From a virus, in IMG/VR virus record IMGVR_UViG_3300035228_000525, positions 1-59,138 of that record: 59,138 bases of DNA. The stretch is one strand, 5' to 3'. The notes below the pieces were generated by a model. The model had not been told where the DNA came from and did not search any database. It saw nothing but the letters and a program-made list of their open reading frames with translations. The translations under genes were made by a program, and so were the position numbers. The number at the start of each line of letters is the position of its first letter. Within the stretch, counting starts at the first letter, position 1. Shown in pieces: positions 7,792 to 16,700 of the stretch.

Positions 7792-9256
7792 CTTTTAAAA
7801 CACACTCAATTAATTTTTCATCTATATCTTCGCTTGATTCAAGTGCTATTCCAACAAATGCAGTAGATGCAATAGTTGAACCTACCCCATGTGACCAAGC
7901 ATATACTGGCTGTCCTTTAGATACTGGTCCTTGTATTCTTACTGGAACTCGTCCTTTAAGTGCTATTGCTTGTCCATCAAGTGCTGAATTCATTAAGTAT
8001 GCTGGTTCAGCTGATATAACTCCAATAGCATAGTTACTTGCGCCGGCCGCTTTAGTTTCTGCTTCTCCGCCTACACACATAATTGTACCTGTTGGATGTT
8101 CTTGATCTGTGGTATAGTTTTCAGCTAAGTCAGCATAACGTGCTTGGGTTGCAATACCTTGAAATAAGTTTGCTGTTAAATTTCCTGAGGCATCTCTAAG
8201 TGCCGCAGTATTTGCTGTAGCACTTTGATCTGGTGCATAAACTGTTCCGCTTAATTTTAATGAGCTTGCACTAGAAGCATTTCCCTGAAATGATGTTGCA
8301 TAAACATTAGCCCATACATTTCCTGAAGCACCAATATCAAATGCATTTGAACTTGCTGGTGTTATTCCTAATGCTGTAAAAGTTGTAGAATGTGTTTCTG
8401 CACCTGCTGAGTTATTAGCTTTAACTTTAATAATACTGTTAGTACCAACCTGATTTGAAATTACGCCGTCATTACCGTTTTCAATCTTAATAAGTAAATC
8501 ATTACTATCACCTACTGTAAGTCCTGCATCTGCAAAACGGACAATGTCTGTAAATGATCCTGAAGAACTTAGTAAGAAATCACTTGCTAAGTTTCCACCT
8601 AATCTTAATGCATTTGAAGCAGTTCCCCAATAAACATGATCTGTAGTTGTTACACCGTTAGTAGCCGCTAAAGTGTTAATCATAGTAAGACCTTTTTTGA
8701 CTACATCAAATCCTGTAATTGCATTTGATGCATCAGTACTATCAATAGTAAATTCAATACTACTAATTAAGTAAACTACTTCATCGTTAATTGTTGCGGC
8801 AATAACACTTCTATTTGTTGATGTTGTGTCTTTAACTGTTTTACTTCGCATTTGTGTAACACCACTACCTGTACTTTGTGGTCCTACAAGTATAAATGAC
8901 GTTCCGTCAAATGCATATAATTGATTATTTCCGCTATCCCACCAAAAGTCACCTGATGTTAAACTAGTTGGCTGTGTTGCTGAAACTTCTGCTCCGCCTG
9001 TATTTTTAAATCTAGTGCCGTTATAAAACTTTAATTTTTGTACTGAACTATCATACCATACTTGCCCTGAAACAGCTTTAGGCGGTTGTGATGTTCCACT
9101 AAAATTTTCTAGTAAGAATAAAAAGTTTTCATTTTGTATTTCACCATATCCAGCATAGTTTTTACCAACAAACCGCAAATCGGAAGTTGCATCAACTGTA
9201 CCATCTTGCACTGTAGCTAACGTTGCGCCGCTGTATCTATTAATTGTGTATGCCAT
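7787..9256 (-). CDS. Tail fibre paralogue with peptidase G2-like C-terminus
   Basis: A 489-residue fibre protein. The first ~190 residues (MAYTINRYSGATL, then VGKNYAGYGE, ENFLFLLENF and GQVWYDSS) match the N-terminal module of the next two fibre genes and probably attach it to the baseplate. The middle is a Ser/Thr/Asn-rich beta repeat region. The last ~120 residues, beginning ARYADLAENY, resemble the domain near phage peptidase G2/intramolecular chaperone fibre tips, with conserved-looking motifs PTGTIMCVGG and KGRVPVRIQGPVSKG. By family, such tips fold the trimer and may be cleaved off. A GATAAATA late box lies 27 nt upstream. The receptor is not predictable. Confidence 0.75.
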   Translation of the reverse strand: MAYTINRYSGATLATVQDGTVDATSDLRFVGKNYAGYGEIQNENFLFLLENFSGTSQPPKAVSGQVWYDSSVQKLKFYNGTRFKNTGGAEVSATQPTSLTSGDFWWDSGNNQLYAFDGTSFILVGPQSTGSGVTQMRSKTVKDTTSTNRSVIAATINDEVVYLISSIEFTIDSTDASNAITGFDVVKKGLTMINTLAATNGVTTTDHVYWGTASNALRLGGNLASDFLLSSSGSFTDIVRFADAGLTVGDSNDLLIKIENGNDGVISNQVGTNSIIKVKANNSAGAETHSTTFTALGITPASSNAFDIGASGNVWANVYATSFQGNASSASSLKLSGTVYAPDQSATANTAALRDASGNLTANLFQGIATQARYADLAENYTTDQEHPTGTIMCVGGEAETKAAGASNYAIGVISAEPAYLMNSALDGQAIALKGRVPVRIQGPVSKGQPVYAWSHGVGSTIASTAFVGIALESSEDIDEKLIECVLKV

Positions 9257-9282
9257 ATGTATTGTACCTCGTTATGTTTATA

Positions 9283-9290
9283 TATTTATC
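9283..9290 (-). promoter_or_regulatory. Late promoter-like box GATAAATA
   Basis: A one-base variant of TATAAATA on the minus strand, 27 nt upstream of the fibre gene starting at 9256. Confidence 0.55.
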
Positions 9291-9291
9291 G

Positions 9292-11106
9292 TTACACGCT
9301 ACTACTTAGGTTTTGATCAAATGTCCAATTTCCGCTTGATGTAACAAACTGCTTCAAGCTTCTTGTAGTACTAACAGCTACTGAACCAGTTGCGTTGGTA
9401 AATCCAATATCTTGTACTACTGATTGGTTTTGTGTTCCGTTAGCATCTACTGCTATGAACGATTTAGTTGCTACTGCTGTAATATCAATACCAGTAACTG
9501 TTGCACCAGCAAGAGTTGTGCCATGTATTCTAGCTGTTGTTCCGTTTGCAACGCTAGATGCAGGAACTAGATCATTAATAACTAGTGCAATCTGTGAATC
9601 GTTAAGTCCAGTGATGTCCATACTAAACGCAATAGCCGAACCGGCAATTTGTTGATCTACGTATAATTTATTTGTAACGTCTGCGTCAGCTGTAGGTGCT
9701 CCTACGCCAGTAATTTTTTTACTGTTACTAATAGTAATAGTATCAGCACTAGTAATCGTTAATCCAAGAGCTGTTGTTGTAATTGTTGCCGCATTAATAT
9801 TTGTATTATCAACTTGTAAATTACCTAATGTACCAACCGTAGTTAATCCAGTAGCAGATGTTACACTACTAGCTAGTGTAGTTGTTGATAATACTGTAGA
9901 TCCAGCAATTTTATATGTTTTACCTGTGCTAAGGTCCATATGTTCTGATGATGTCCATGCTTTAGTTGCATTTTTCCAAGTAAAGTTTTTATCATCTCCG
10001 GTAACTCTAATTACCATTCCGGCATCGTCAACTCCAGCATCATTTAATAATGTACTGTCATTTGTAATAGCAAGTTCAATTTGTTTATCTTCAACCCTTA
10101 ATGTAGAAACATCAATGCTTGCACTTGATCCTTCAACTATTAAATTGCCAGTAACACGCATGTCTCCTGTAACATCTAATGTATGCAAAGGAGTATCTTG
10201 GAAAATACCTACACGCTTTGTTGAAGCATCAATATGTACTGCATCAATAGCTAGTGATCCTGCCGCAGAACTTGTTACTTTAATAACATAGTCATCATCA
10301 ATTCTAGCATTTTCTGTAACAAAACTATTGCCAACTATTTTCATAATTTGGTTGGCATTAGGTCCAATTGTCAAACCATTTGAATTTAATACTTGTAACG
10401 CTCCGGTAGTTGTTCCGTCTGCAACTGCTGATAAAAAGCTATCTGCACTAACTGATGTTCCGTCTGCTTTAATTAAGTTTAACGCTTTGTCTGCAACACC
10501 TTGTAGTGTAAATCCTGTTGCGGAATTTGTATCAAGTACATTGATGCCTTTTTTAACATCTCCAGTAAATCCAGGAATAGCAGTTCCAGGTGTAAAAGTA
10601 ATATTACTCATAATAGCCATTAATGTTCCGCCAATATACAAGTCAGCACATGTTCTTGTCCTACTTTGTACATCAAGCCTAGATACTATTTCAAATCCTG
10701 ACTTACCTTGTGTAGTTGAATACAACGGACCGGCTAATACTGGATTATCAGATCCGTCAAAGAAGTATAATTGGTCATTATTATTATTAATCCATAAATC
10801 ACCTGCAACCATCGCCGGCTGTGAAGATTGTACAAAAGGTCCACCAACTGCTTTAAATTGTGCACCGTTATAAACTTTTAATCTACCATCAGAGGTATCC
10901 CACCAAACTTGTCCAGTTACTGGATTTAATGGGCTTGTTGAATTTGAAAAACTTTCTAATAATTTAATATAGTTTTCATTTAGGTATTCTCCAAATCCTG
11001 AATAATTTCTTCCTACTAGTGTAAGTGATGTACTAGCTGTATCAATTGATCCATCTATTAAATCTACAAGTAATGTTCCGTCTGTTTTATTTAATTTATA
11101 GCTCAT
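9292..11106 (-). CDS. Tail fibre paralogue (middle of three)
   Basis: A 604-residue fibre protein sharing the N-terminal module with both neighbours (MSYKLNKTDGTLL, VGRNYSGFGE, LNENYIKLLESF, GQVWWDTSDG). The centre includes LDVTGDMRVTGNLIVEGSS, a beta-strand repeat often found in long phage fibres, and later DADVTNKLYVDQQIAGSA, a trimeric coiled-coil or collar-like element. No collar or chaperone domain is seen at the C-terminus, which ends in a beta-rich stretch with ATGSVAVSTTRSLKQFV. Its ATG overlaps the stop codon of the upstream collar-fibre gene (4 nt), so production is coupled. Confidence 0.75.
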   Translation of the reverse strand: MSYKLNKTDGTLLVDLIDGSIDTASTSLTLVGRNYSGFGEYLNENYIKLLESFSNSTSPLNPVTGQVWWDTSDGRLKVYNGAQFKAVGGPFVQSSQPAMVAGDLWINNNNDQLYFFDGSDNPVLAGPLYSTTQGKSGFEIVSRLDVQSRTRTCADLYIGGTLMAIMSNITFTPGTAIPGFTGDVKKGINVLDTNSATGFTLQGVADKALNLIKADGTSVSADSFLSAVADGTTTGALQVLNSNGLTIGPNANQIMKIVGNSFVTENARIDDDYVIKVTSSAAGSLAIDAVHIDASTKRVGIFQDTPLHTLDVTGDMRVTGNLIVEGSSASIDVSTLRVEDKQIELAITNDSTLLNDAGVDDAGMVIRVTGDDKNFTWKNATKAWTSSEHMDLSTGKTYKIAGSTVLSTTTLASSVTSATGLTTVGTLGNLQVDNTNINAATITTTALGLTITSADTITISNSKKITGVGAPTADADVTNKLYVDQQIAGSAIAFSMDITGLNDSQIALVINDLVPASSVANGTTARIHGTTLAGATVTGIDITAVATKSFIAVDANGTQNQSVVQDIGFTNATGSVAVSTTRSLKQFVTSSGNWTFDQNLSSSV

Positions 11107-13148
11107 ATGTTTACTGCCCCTGCATAGATAATATAATTAATGGACATGAACGGATTCATTGTGTCTAATGCTGTGCCCGTTGTTCCTGATACACCACCAC
11201 TTGTTGAAACAGCTTGCCCTTGGCCGCTTCCTGTTGGAGCATCATAAGTAATAGAAGAAGCAGGACTTTCAGCCCCTTTTGCCGCATCTAGTATTGCATA
11301 AAACTGTGTTCCTTCAACAACTAGATCATGCTCGTGTTCAGGTAAATTGTTAAGTCCAATAGTAACATCTTCGGTACCACCTGTGTTACCAATTTCAGAA
11401 CCTTTTAATCCAGTTACTCGACCTGCGGCAGTGCCGCCCATATTATCTAAACCAATTGGGCTTCTACCTCTTAAATCAGGTAATGCAAATTTTGCAACGC
11501 CGCCATCACTTATTAAATTAGCTTGTTTGTAATCAAAACCAATTAATGTAAACAGCTCTTGATATGTTGTTTGATCAATCTCGCTACCGTCACACAATAA
11601 CCATCCAGGATACTTTACTGGGTCTGGAACTGTTCTTCCAGTGTATGGCATAATAACGCCCGGTGGGTTAGTTGGTACACTTTCTAGTAGCGTATCTCTA
11701 CCAACTCTATATAGTCCTGTTGTTCCTGAAGTTCTGTTTAATAAGAATTCATCATCTGATACTGTAGTTGCTGTATTTGTTTTATTACTAATAAATGCAT
11801 TAGATACCGAAGTTGTAAATACTTTGGTACTACCACCTGTTTGGCCGTCAAATACTAATTGGTTAGCTATTACCTCGCCTGTCATTTGAAAGTTAGTACT
11901 ACTTGCTAATTTATCTGCACTTCCTGCTCGACCACTAACTGTACCAGTTACGTTTCCTAATAGGTTACCATTAAATGTAGTTGCATAAATTCCTAGATAT
12001 TTGTTAGCTGAATTACCAATATTTCTTACGTTTGGCGAGTCTGGTGCTATATTTTGTGTAGTTAAAATACCATCAATATCAAAACTTCCGCCAACATTTA
12101 AATTTCCTGCAATTCCTGCGCCGCCAGCAACTACTAATGCACCGTTACCAAAGTTTGTACTAGAAGTTGTTCCGTCTACGTATATATTTCCACTTAATTT
12201 AATATTACCTGTAACATCTAACTTTTCGCTTGGTGCTGTATTGCTTATGCCAATATTTGTTGTTGAGTCAATACGCATTGCTGTTTGCGTTGTGCCGCTA
12301 TTATTAACTCTAATATCAATATTACTTCCACTAGTATTATGTGTAATAATACCTGCTTCTCCCTCAACCTCAATAGCAAGTTGGTTTCCTGTTCCTAATA
12401 ATAATCCTGAATCATTTTTAATTTTAATTTGATAGTTTGTTGTACTTACTGCATCACCTCTTAAGAAGTTTGTTGCCGCAACGTTTGTAGTACCAATTAA
12501 TAAGTTTTCTGCAACAGTAGATGGACCTACAAATTTAGGAGCACCATCTCCCGTAAGATTTGTTGTAGTTAAGTTAATACCCGGACTTATAGTTGTAAAT
12601 CCGCTAATGGTAGCTTTTGGTGTAAAACTGTCTGCTGAAATAATTGCAACTGGTTTTGCCGCTACTTCAACTTGTACTGCACTATAAACAACATTATCTT
12701 GACCTATTATCTCAACTGGTTGTGCACCAGTTGTAAGTCCGCCTGTAAACTCAGGTCCTACTAATACCCAGCCTGAGCCTGTAAACAAATATAATTGTTG
12801 ATTGTCAGTGTCTACCCATAGGTCACCAACAACACTACTTGATGCTTCAGGCTGTGTTAATGCTTTTTTTAGTCCGCCTGATGCTACCCAATTTGTTGCA
12901 TCATATACTTTTAATTGTTCGCTTCCAGGAGTGTTGTCGTACCAAATTTGTCCTTCAACAGGATTACTTGGCGCAGAATTTTTTGCAAAATTCTCTAATA
13001 AGTGTAAAAAGTTTTCGTTAATTGCAGTACCGTATGCTGTAGTATTTCTTCCAGGAAAACTTAAACTAGTCTGTACATTTAAGGTATTATCCTCAACAGT
13101 AATGCTTCCTTTATTTGATACATCTGTAAAATTAATAGTATATGCCAT
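11103..13148 (-). CDS. Tail fibre with phage tail-collar domain (gp12-like)
   Basis: A 681-residue fibre protein. The N-terminal ~190 residues are the shared attachment module (MAYTINFTDVSNKG, NENFLHLLENFA, GQIWYD). The middle is a beta-repeat region with GAAVV-like repeats such as NGALVVAGGAGIAGNLNVGG. From about residue 490 it has the phage tail-collar pattern: PPGVIMPYTGRTVPD, GWLLCDGSEIDQTTYQELF, FALPDLRGRSPIG, LPEHEHD and a C-terminal NPFMSINYIIYAG. T4 gp12 carries this domain. The role is therefore probably a short tail fibre or adhesin. It starts 4 nt downstream of the preceding gene's stop codon. Confidence 0.85.
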   Translation of the reverse strand: MAYTINFTDVSNKGSITVEDNTLNVQTSLSFPGRNTTAYGTAINENFLHLLENFAKNSAPSNPVEGQIWYDNTPGSEQLKVYDATNWVASGGLKKALTQPEASSSVVGDLWVDTDNQQLYLFTGSGWVLVGPEFTGGLTTGAQPVEIIGQDNVVYSAVQVEVAAKPVAIISADSFTPKATISGFTTISPGINLTTTNLTGDGAPKFVGPSTVAENLLIGTTNVAATNFLRGDAVSTTNYQIKIKNDSGLLLGTGNQLAIEVEGEAGIITHNTSGSNIDIRVNNSGTTQTAMRIDSTTNIGISNTAPSEKLDVTGNIKLSGNIYVDGTTSSTNFGNGALVVAGGAGIAGNLNVGGSFDIDGILTTQNIAPDSPNVRNIGNSANKYLGIYATTFNGNLLGNVTGTVSGRAGSADKLASSTNFQMTGEVIANQLVFDGQTGGSTKVFTTSVSNAFISNKTNTATTVSDDEFLLNRTSGTTGLYRVGRDTLLESVPTNPPGVIMPYTGRTVPDPVKYPGWLLCDGSEIDQTTYQELFTLIGFDYKQANLISDGGVAKFALPDLRGRSPIGLDNMGGTAAGRVTGLKGSEIGNTGGTEDVTIGLNNLPEHEHDLVVEGTQFYAILDAAKGAESPASSITYDAPTGSGQGQAVSTSGGVSGTTGTALDTMNPFMSINYIIYAGAVNI

Positions 13149-13151
13149 TTA

Positions 13152-13757
13152 TTACGCTCCCGACAAACTCTGTACACGCACAGTATAATCTATTTGTATA
13201 AGTCTGTTCAAAGATTTTTGTACTGGATGAAAAATTACATGAGTAATTAGTTTACCGGTGGTAGCCGGATCATAACTTTTTAATCCTAGCTCGTCGAATA
13301 CATAAGTGCTAGTTGCATCTGTAGCAGTATCAAATGCGTCTTGGCCTGCTGGTTCGCCGTAATCTAGTAAACATGTTACAATAATATCAGTATAATTAGT
13401 TCCGCTTACATGTCTAGTTTCTAATTTGTTTCTAACAGGATCAGTATTGTTTGTACTTAAATCATCTACAACTTTAGTAAATGTTTGATTATACAAACTA
13501 GCATTTGTTCCTGTACTATTAGGTGTTAAGTATGTAATAATACCTGTTGGATCTACGCTAGTACCGCCATTACCAAAACTCATTTCATAAATGGGTCCTT
13601 TGCCAGCATTAGCTAAACTTTCAGCAAGTGCAATACTCATATTCTCATAATGAATAGCATTACGCTTATCAACATATACTTCACCACTACTTGGATCGGA
13701 TATCTTGATATGCCCTGTTATTGCTACTCCTGATTTGTCATTTAATTTATCTGTCAT
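13152..13757 (-). CDS. Virion protein of unknown role, T4-like marine phage family
   Basis: A 201-residue protein between the giant baseplate gene and the fibres. The ATG at 13757 is chosen over a GTG four codons upstream because GTGAGA lies at ribosome-binding distance before it and the late box leaves little leader. Visible features are KISDPSSGEVYVDKRNAIH, a glycine-rich stretch MSFGNGGTSVDPTG and a beta-rich C-terminus. I recall similar ~200-residue proteins in T4-like marine phages at this position but know no function. A baseplate or fibre-attachment role is inference from position. Confidence 0.65.
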   Translation of the reverse strand: MTDKLNDKSGVAITGHIKISDPSSGEVYVDKRNAIHYENMSIALAESLANAGKGPIYEMSFGNGGTSVDPTGIITYLTPNSTGTNASLYNQTFTKVVDDLSTNNTDPVRNKLETRHVSGTNYTDIIVTCLLDYGEPAGQDAFDTATDATSTYVFDELGLKSYDPATTGKLITHVIFHPVQKSLNRLIQIDYTVRVQSLSGA

Positions 13758-13778
13758 TTTGTTTCTCACTGCTATGTG

Positions 13779-13786
13779 TATTTATT
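13779..13786 (-). promoter_or_regulatory. Late promoter-like box AATAAATA
   Basis: A one-base variant of the T4 late box on the minus strand, 22 nt before the ATG at 13757 and overlapping the stop of the giant ORF. Confidence 0.5.
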
Positions 13787-16700
13787 TGACTAGCTCGGTT
13801 ACTTTGGTCCTAAGGAACCTTGCAATGTCATTTTCTTGTCTAGTTAGGCTAGTTCCAGGATCTGTCCAGAGTTTACCTTTTTTACGTACTATAATAATCT
13901 TTTGATTCTCTAATGGAGCAGTAGTAAGTGTTAATGTACTAGTTGTACCGTCTATACTAAACTCTGCCGCACTTGATGCATCACCTTCTGGACTATCTAA
14001 ATTAGTAGCCGGATTAAAGATATCTATAGCATTCTTTCTCATACGCTTACCTGCAACAAATACTTCAAACTCGTTTATACTTGTTGGTATAAAGTCTAGT
14101 TCATAAGCAGTTGAAGTACCGTCTGCTGTAAGTACCTGTGTTAGTGTTTCGTCTACATAAGGAATAGTTTGTCCAATGCTTTGTTCAATTACTGTAGTTC
14201 CTGCAGAATAGGTTGGTTTAACTCCTGTTCCGAGTGTTCCTCTACGTAATTGTCTCAAAGTATTGTTTTGTTTCACAAAATATTCAATTCTTTCTCCATC
14301 AATAAACACCACTCCGGGTATTTTTGACGTTTTATTAGGCGTTGGCAACTGACTTGCATCTAATAATTGTATTTTTAAATCAGACCAATTAAGTGCTTCT
14401 GCTAACATATACTTATTCGAATCATCCATACGCTTATAGTGAGTCCGGTTTAGCATATCTTTAAACTGTCTAAACCCAAACTTCTGTAGCGTTGGAGGAG
14501 CAGTAAAGTGTATTAACTCAATAGTGTCGTTTGAATTAATTGGTTTTGTTATTTTAATATGATTTTTGTCTTCTGTAACATAATAATCTACTACTGGTGT
14601 TAATTGTACACCATTTAAGACTACCCACACATATTTTGAATTATTAACAGCTTTGCGTAATTTTACAAATCCATTAGTTAATAATGTATATTCTTGGAAA
14701 TCTACTGTTCCTTCTGATACTGATGTCCTAGTAATAACATTATATTTAATACGTTCAATATCTTGTATGTCATGATTACTAAATGTAGTAATTTCTACAG
14801 TAGCGTCAATTGCCGGAGCATTATCAAAATATATTACCCCTGGTGTTGAAATAAACTTAGTTGAACTATCAGGTCCTGCTTCGATACCTACATATCCAAA
14901 TGCATATTCTCCGTCTGCTACTAGGAATACATCAAGTATTTGTCCAGCTGTTGCTATGTTAGGCGTTAAGTTAACTATATTACTAGCTGAATCCCATTTG
15001 TATTCAATGTTCCTTACTAACTTAATACCATCTATATAAACTTCAATATCCTCGCCACGTATAGTATTAAGACCTAACTGCCAATTCTGTAATTGGTATT
15101 GTAGTAAATTTGTCACAACATGCCTATCACTATATCCTGAATTTAATATAACTCCGTTAACTTTAACTATTGTTTGGTTAGCAACTGGATTGCTTCCTAT
15201 TGGTGTGTTAGCTAATGTATAAGTTTTTGTACTTCCATCTGCTGTAAATTCTTGTGATGCTACTTGACTGAAGTTTGTTCCTGTTGCATAAAATAATCCA
15301 TAATCTATTACTGCGTCTAGTGCAGGTGCTGTATCAAATCTAATTCCTGCGTATCCTTTATCAACTCCGTAACTATCTCCTGCAGAGAAAATTGTAACTG
15401 ATTGTGCAACTCCGTTAATATTAACAAAGTTTGTCATATTTGATTGCCATTCTACATTAGTAATAAACTCTACTGAACTTCCGTCTCCTGTAAATTTATT
15501 AATATCTAAGATCTTTTGTCCTGCTTCTCCCATAACTATTATGTTTAATAATTTACGTGTTGTAGGTGCTGTTGAAAATGTAATAGTATTAGTTGCGTAA
15601 TTTACTGTATATAAACTTGGTGCAACTTTAACATTATCAAGTCTTACAAATATTGCATCTGCTGAATTAGGATGTCCTGCTAGATTAAATGTATCTTTAA
15701 TACCGTCTGTCCAATATACATTACTATAAATTGTACTACCGCCATCAACTGAACGATGAAATACTTTTAAATCCATTGTATCTAATATCTGTCCAGCAAC
15801 TAATTCTTCAGGACCTTTACTAGTAGTTGGAGTTACAAATAAGTCACCGTCTACTACTATTTCAGAAGCCGATATACCTCTAGCAGTATCATATAATGTA
15901 GTTCCGCCATCAAGTAATGTATCGTAAGATGTTACATCAGGTTTAAAGCTACCATCACTAGTAGTTTTTCTAATAATAAATGTGTCATCACTATTTGCTG
16001 TTATGCCTAAGTTTTGTAAATTTATTTCAGTTTGCCCTGCACCTGTAATACTAAGCATCTTAGCATTTGGATTAGTAGCTTCACTAGAATCATTGTAATA
16101 CAAATCGTCTATTCTTATATTATTTTTATAGACATTATATACAACACCAGTTTCTAATGGCGTAGTCCATGTTAATGATGTCGTTGATCCGTCTAGTTGA
16201 AATACTAGATCTTCGTATGTGTTATCATAGGTATCAAATGTTTCTGTAAAGAACGGATCAGTATCCCAACCTGCACTACCTTCAAAACTAAAACTTTTAA
16301 TTTCAACGCCGCCGTAGTCAATACCTTCCATTAACTGCGAAACATCTTTACCTATCATTCCTGTAGTAGGATTATAAAGTAAATTAATTCTATCCTGTGC
16401 ATCTAGTAAATTTGCATCTTTGCTATATGTAACAGTTATTGCCGCACCTAATTTAGGTGGAGTAGTAAAAGTAATCTGACCAATTTCTCTGTCATATCCT
16501 TTGGTGGCGTCTTTAATATTAGTAAACGTATACTCGCTTCTTAATAATTCAATACCTGTAACCACTACTGTTGTATTTGTATTTTTCCTATCCATTGGCC
16601 ATTTTAATTTATAATTAAATTGGGTGCCTGTTCCTGTAAATGATTCGCTTGTAGCAAGAGTAGTAATATAATAACTTCCACTAACTCTATCAAACTTAAA

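Noticed and set aside
9926-10873. Plus-strand ORFs inside the fibre genes
   Set aside because: They lie opposite clear fibre coding sequence with matching late promoters and have low-complexity hydrophobic composition expected of shadows.
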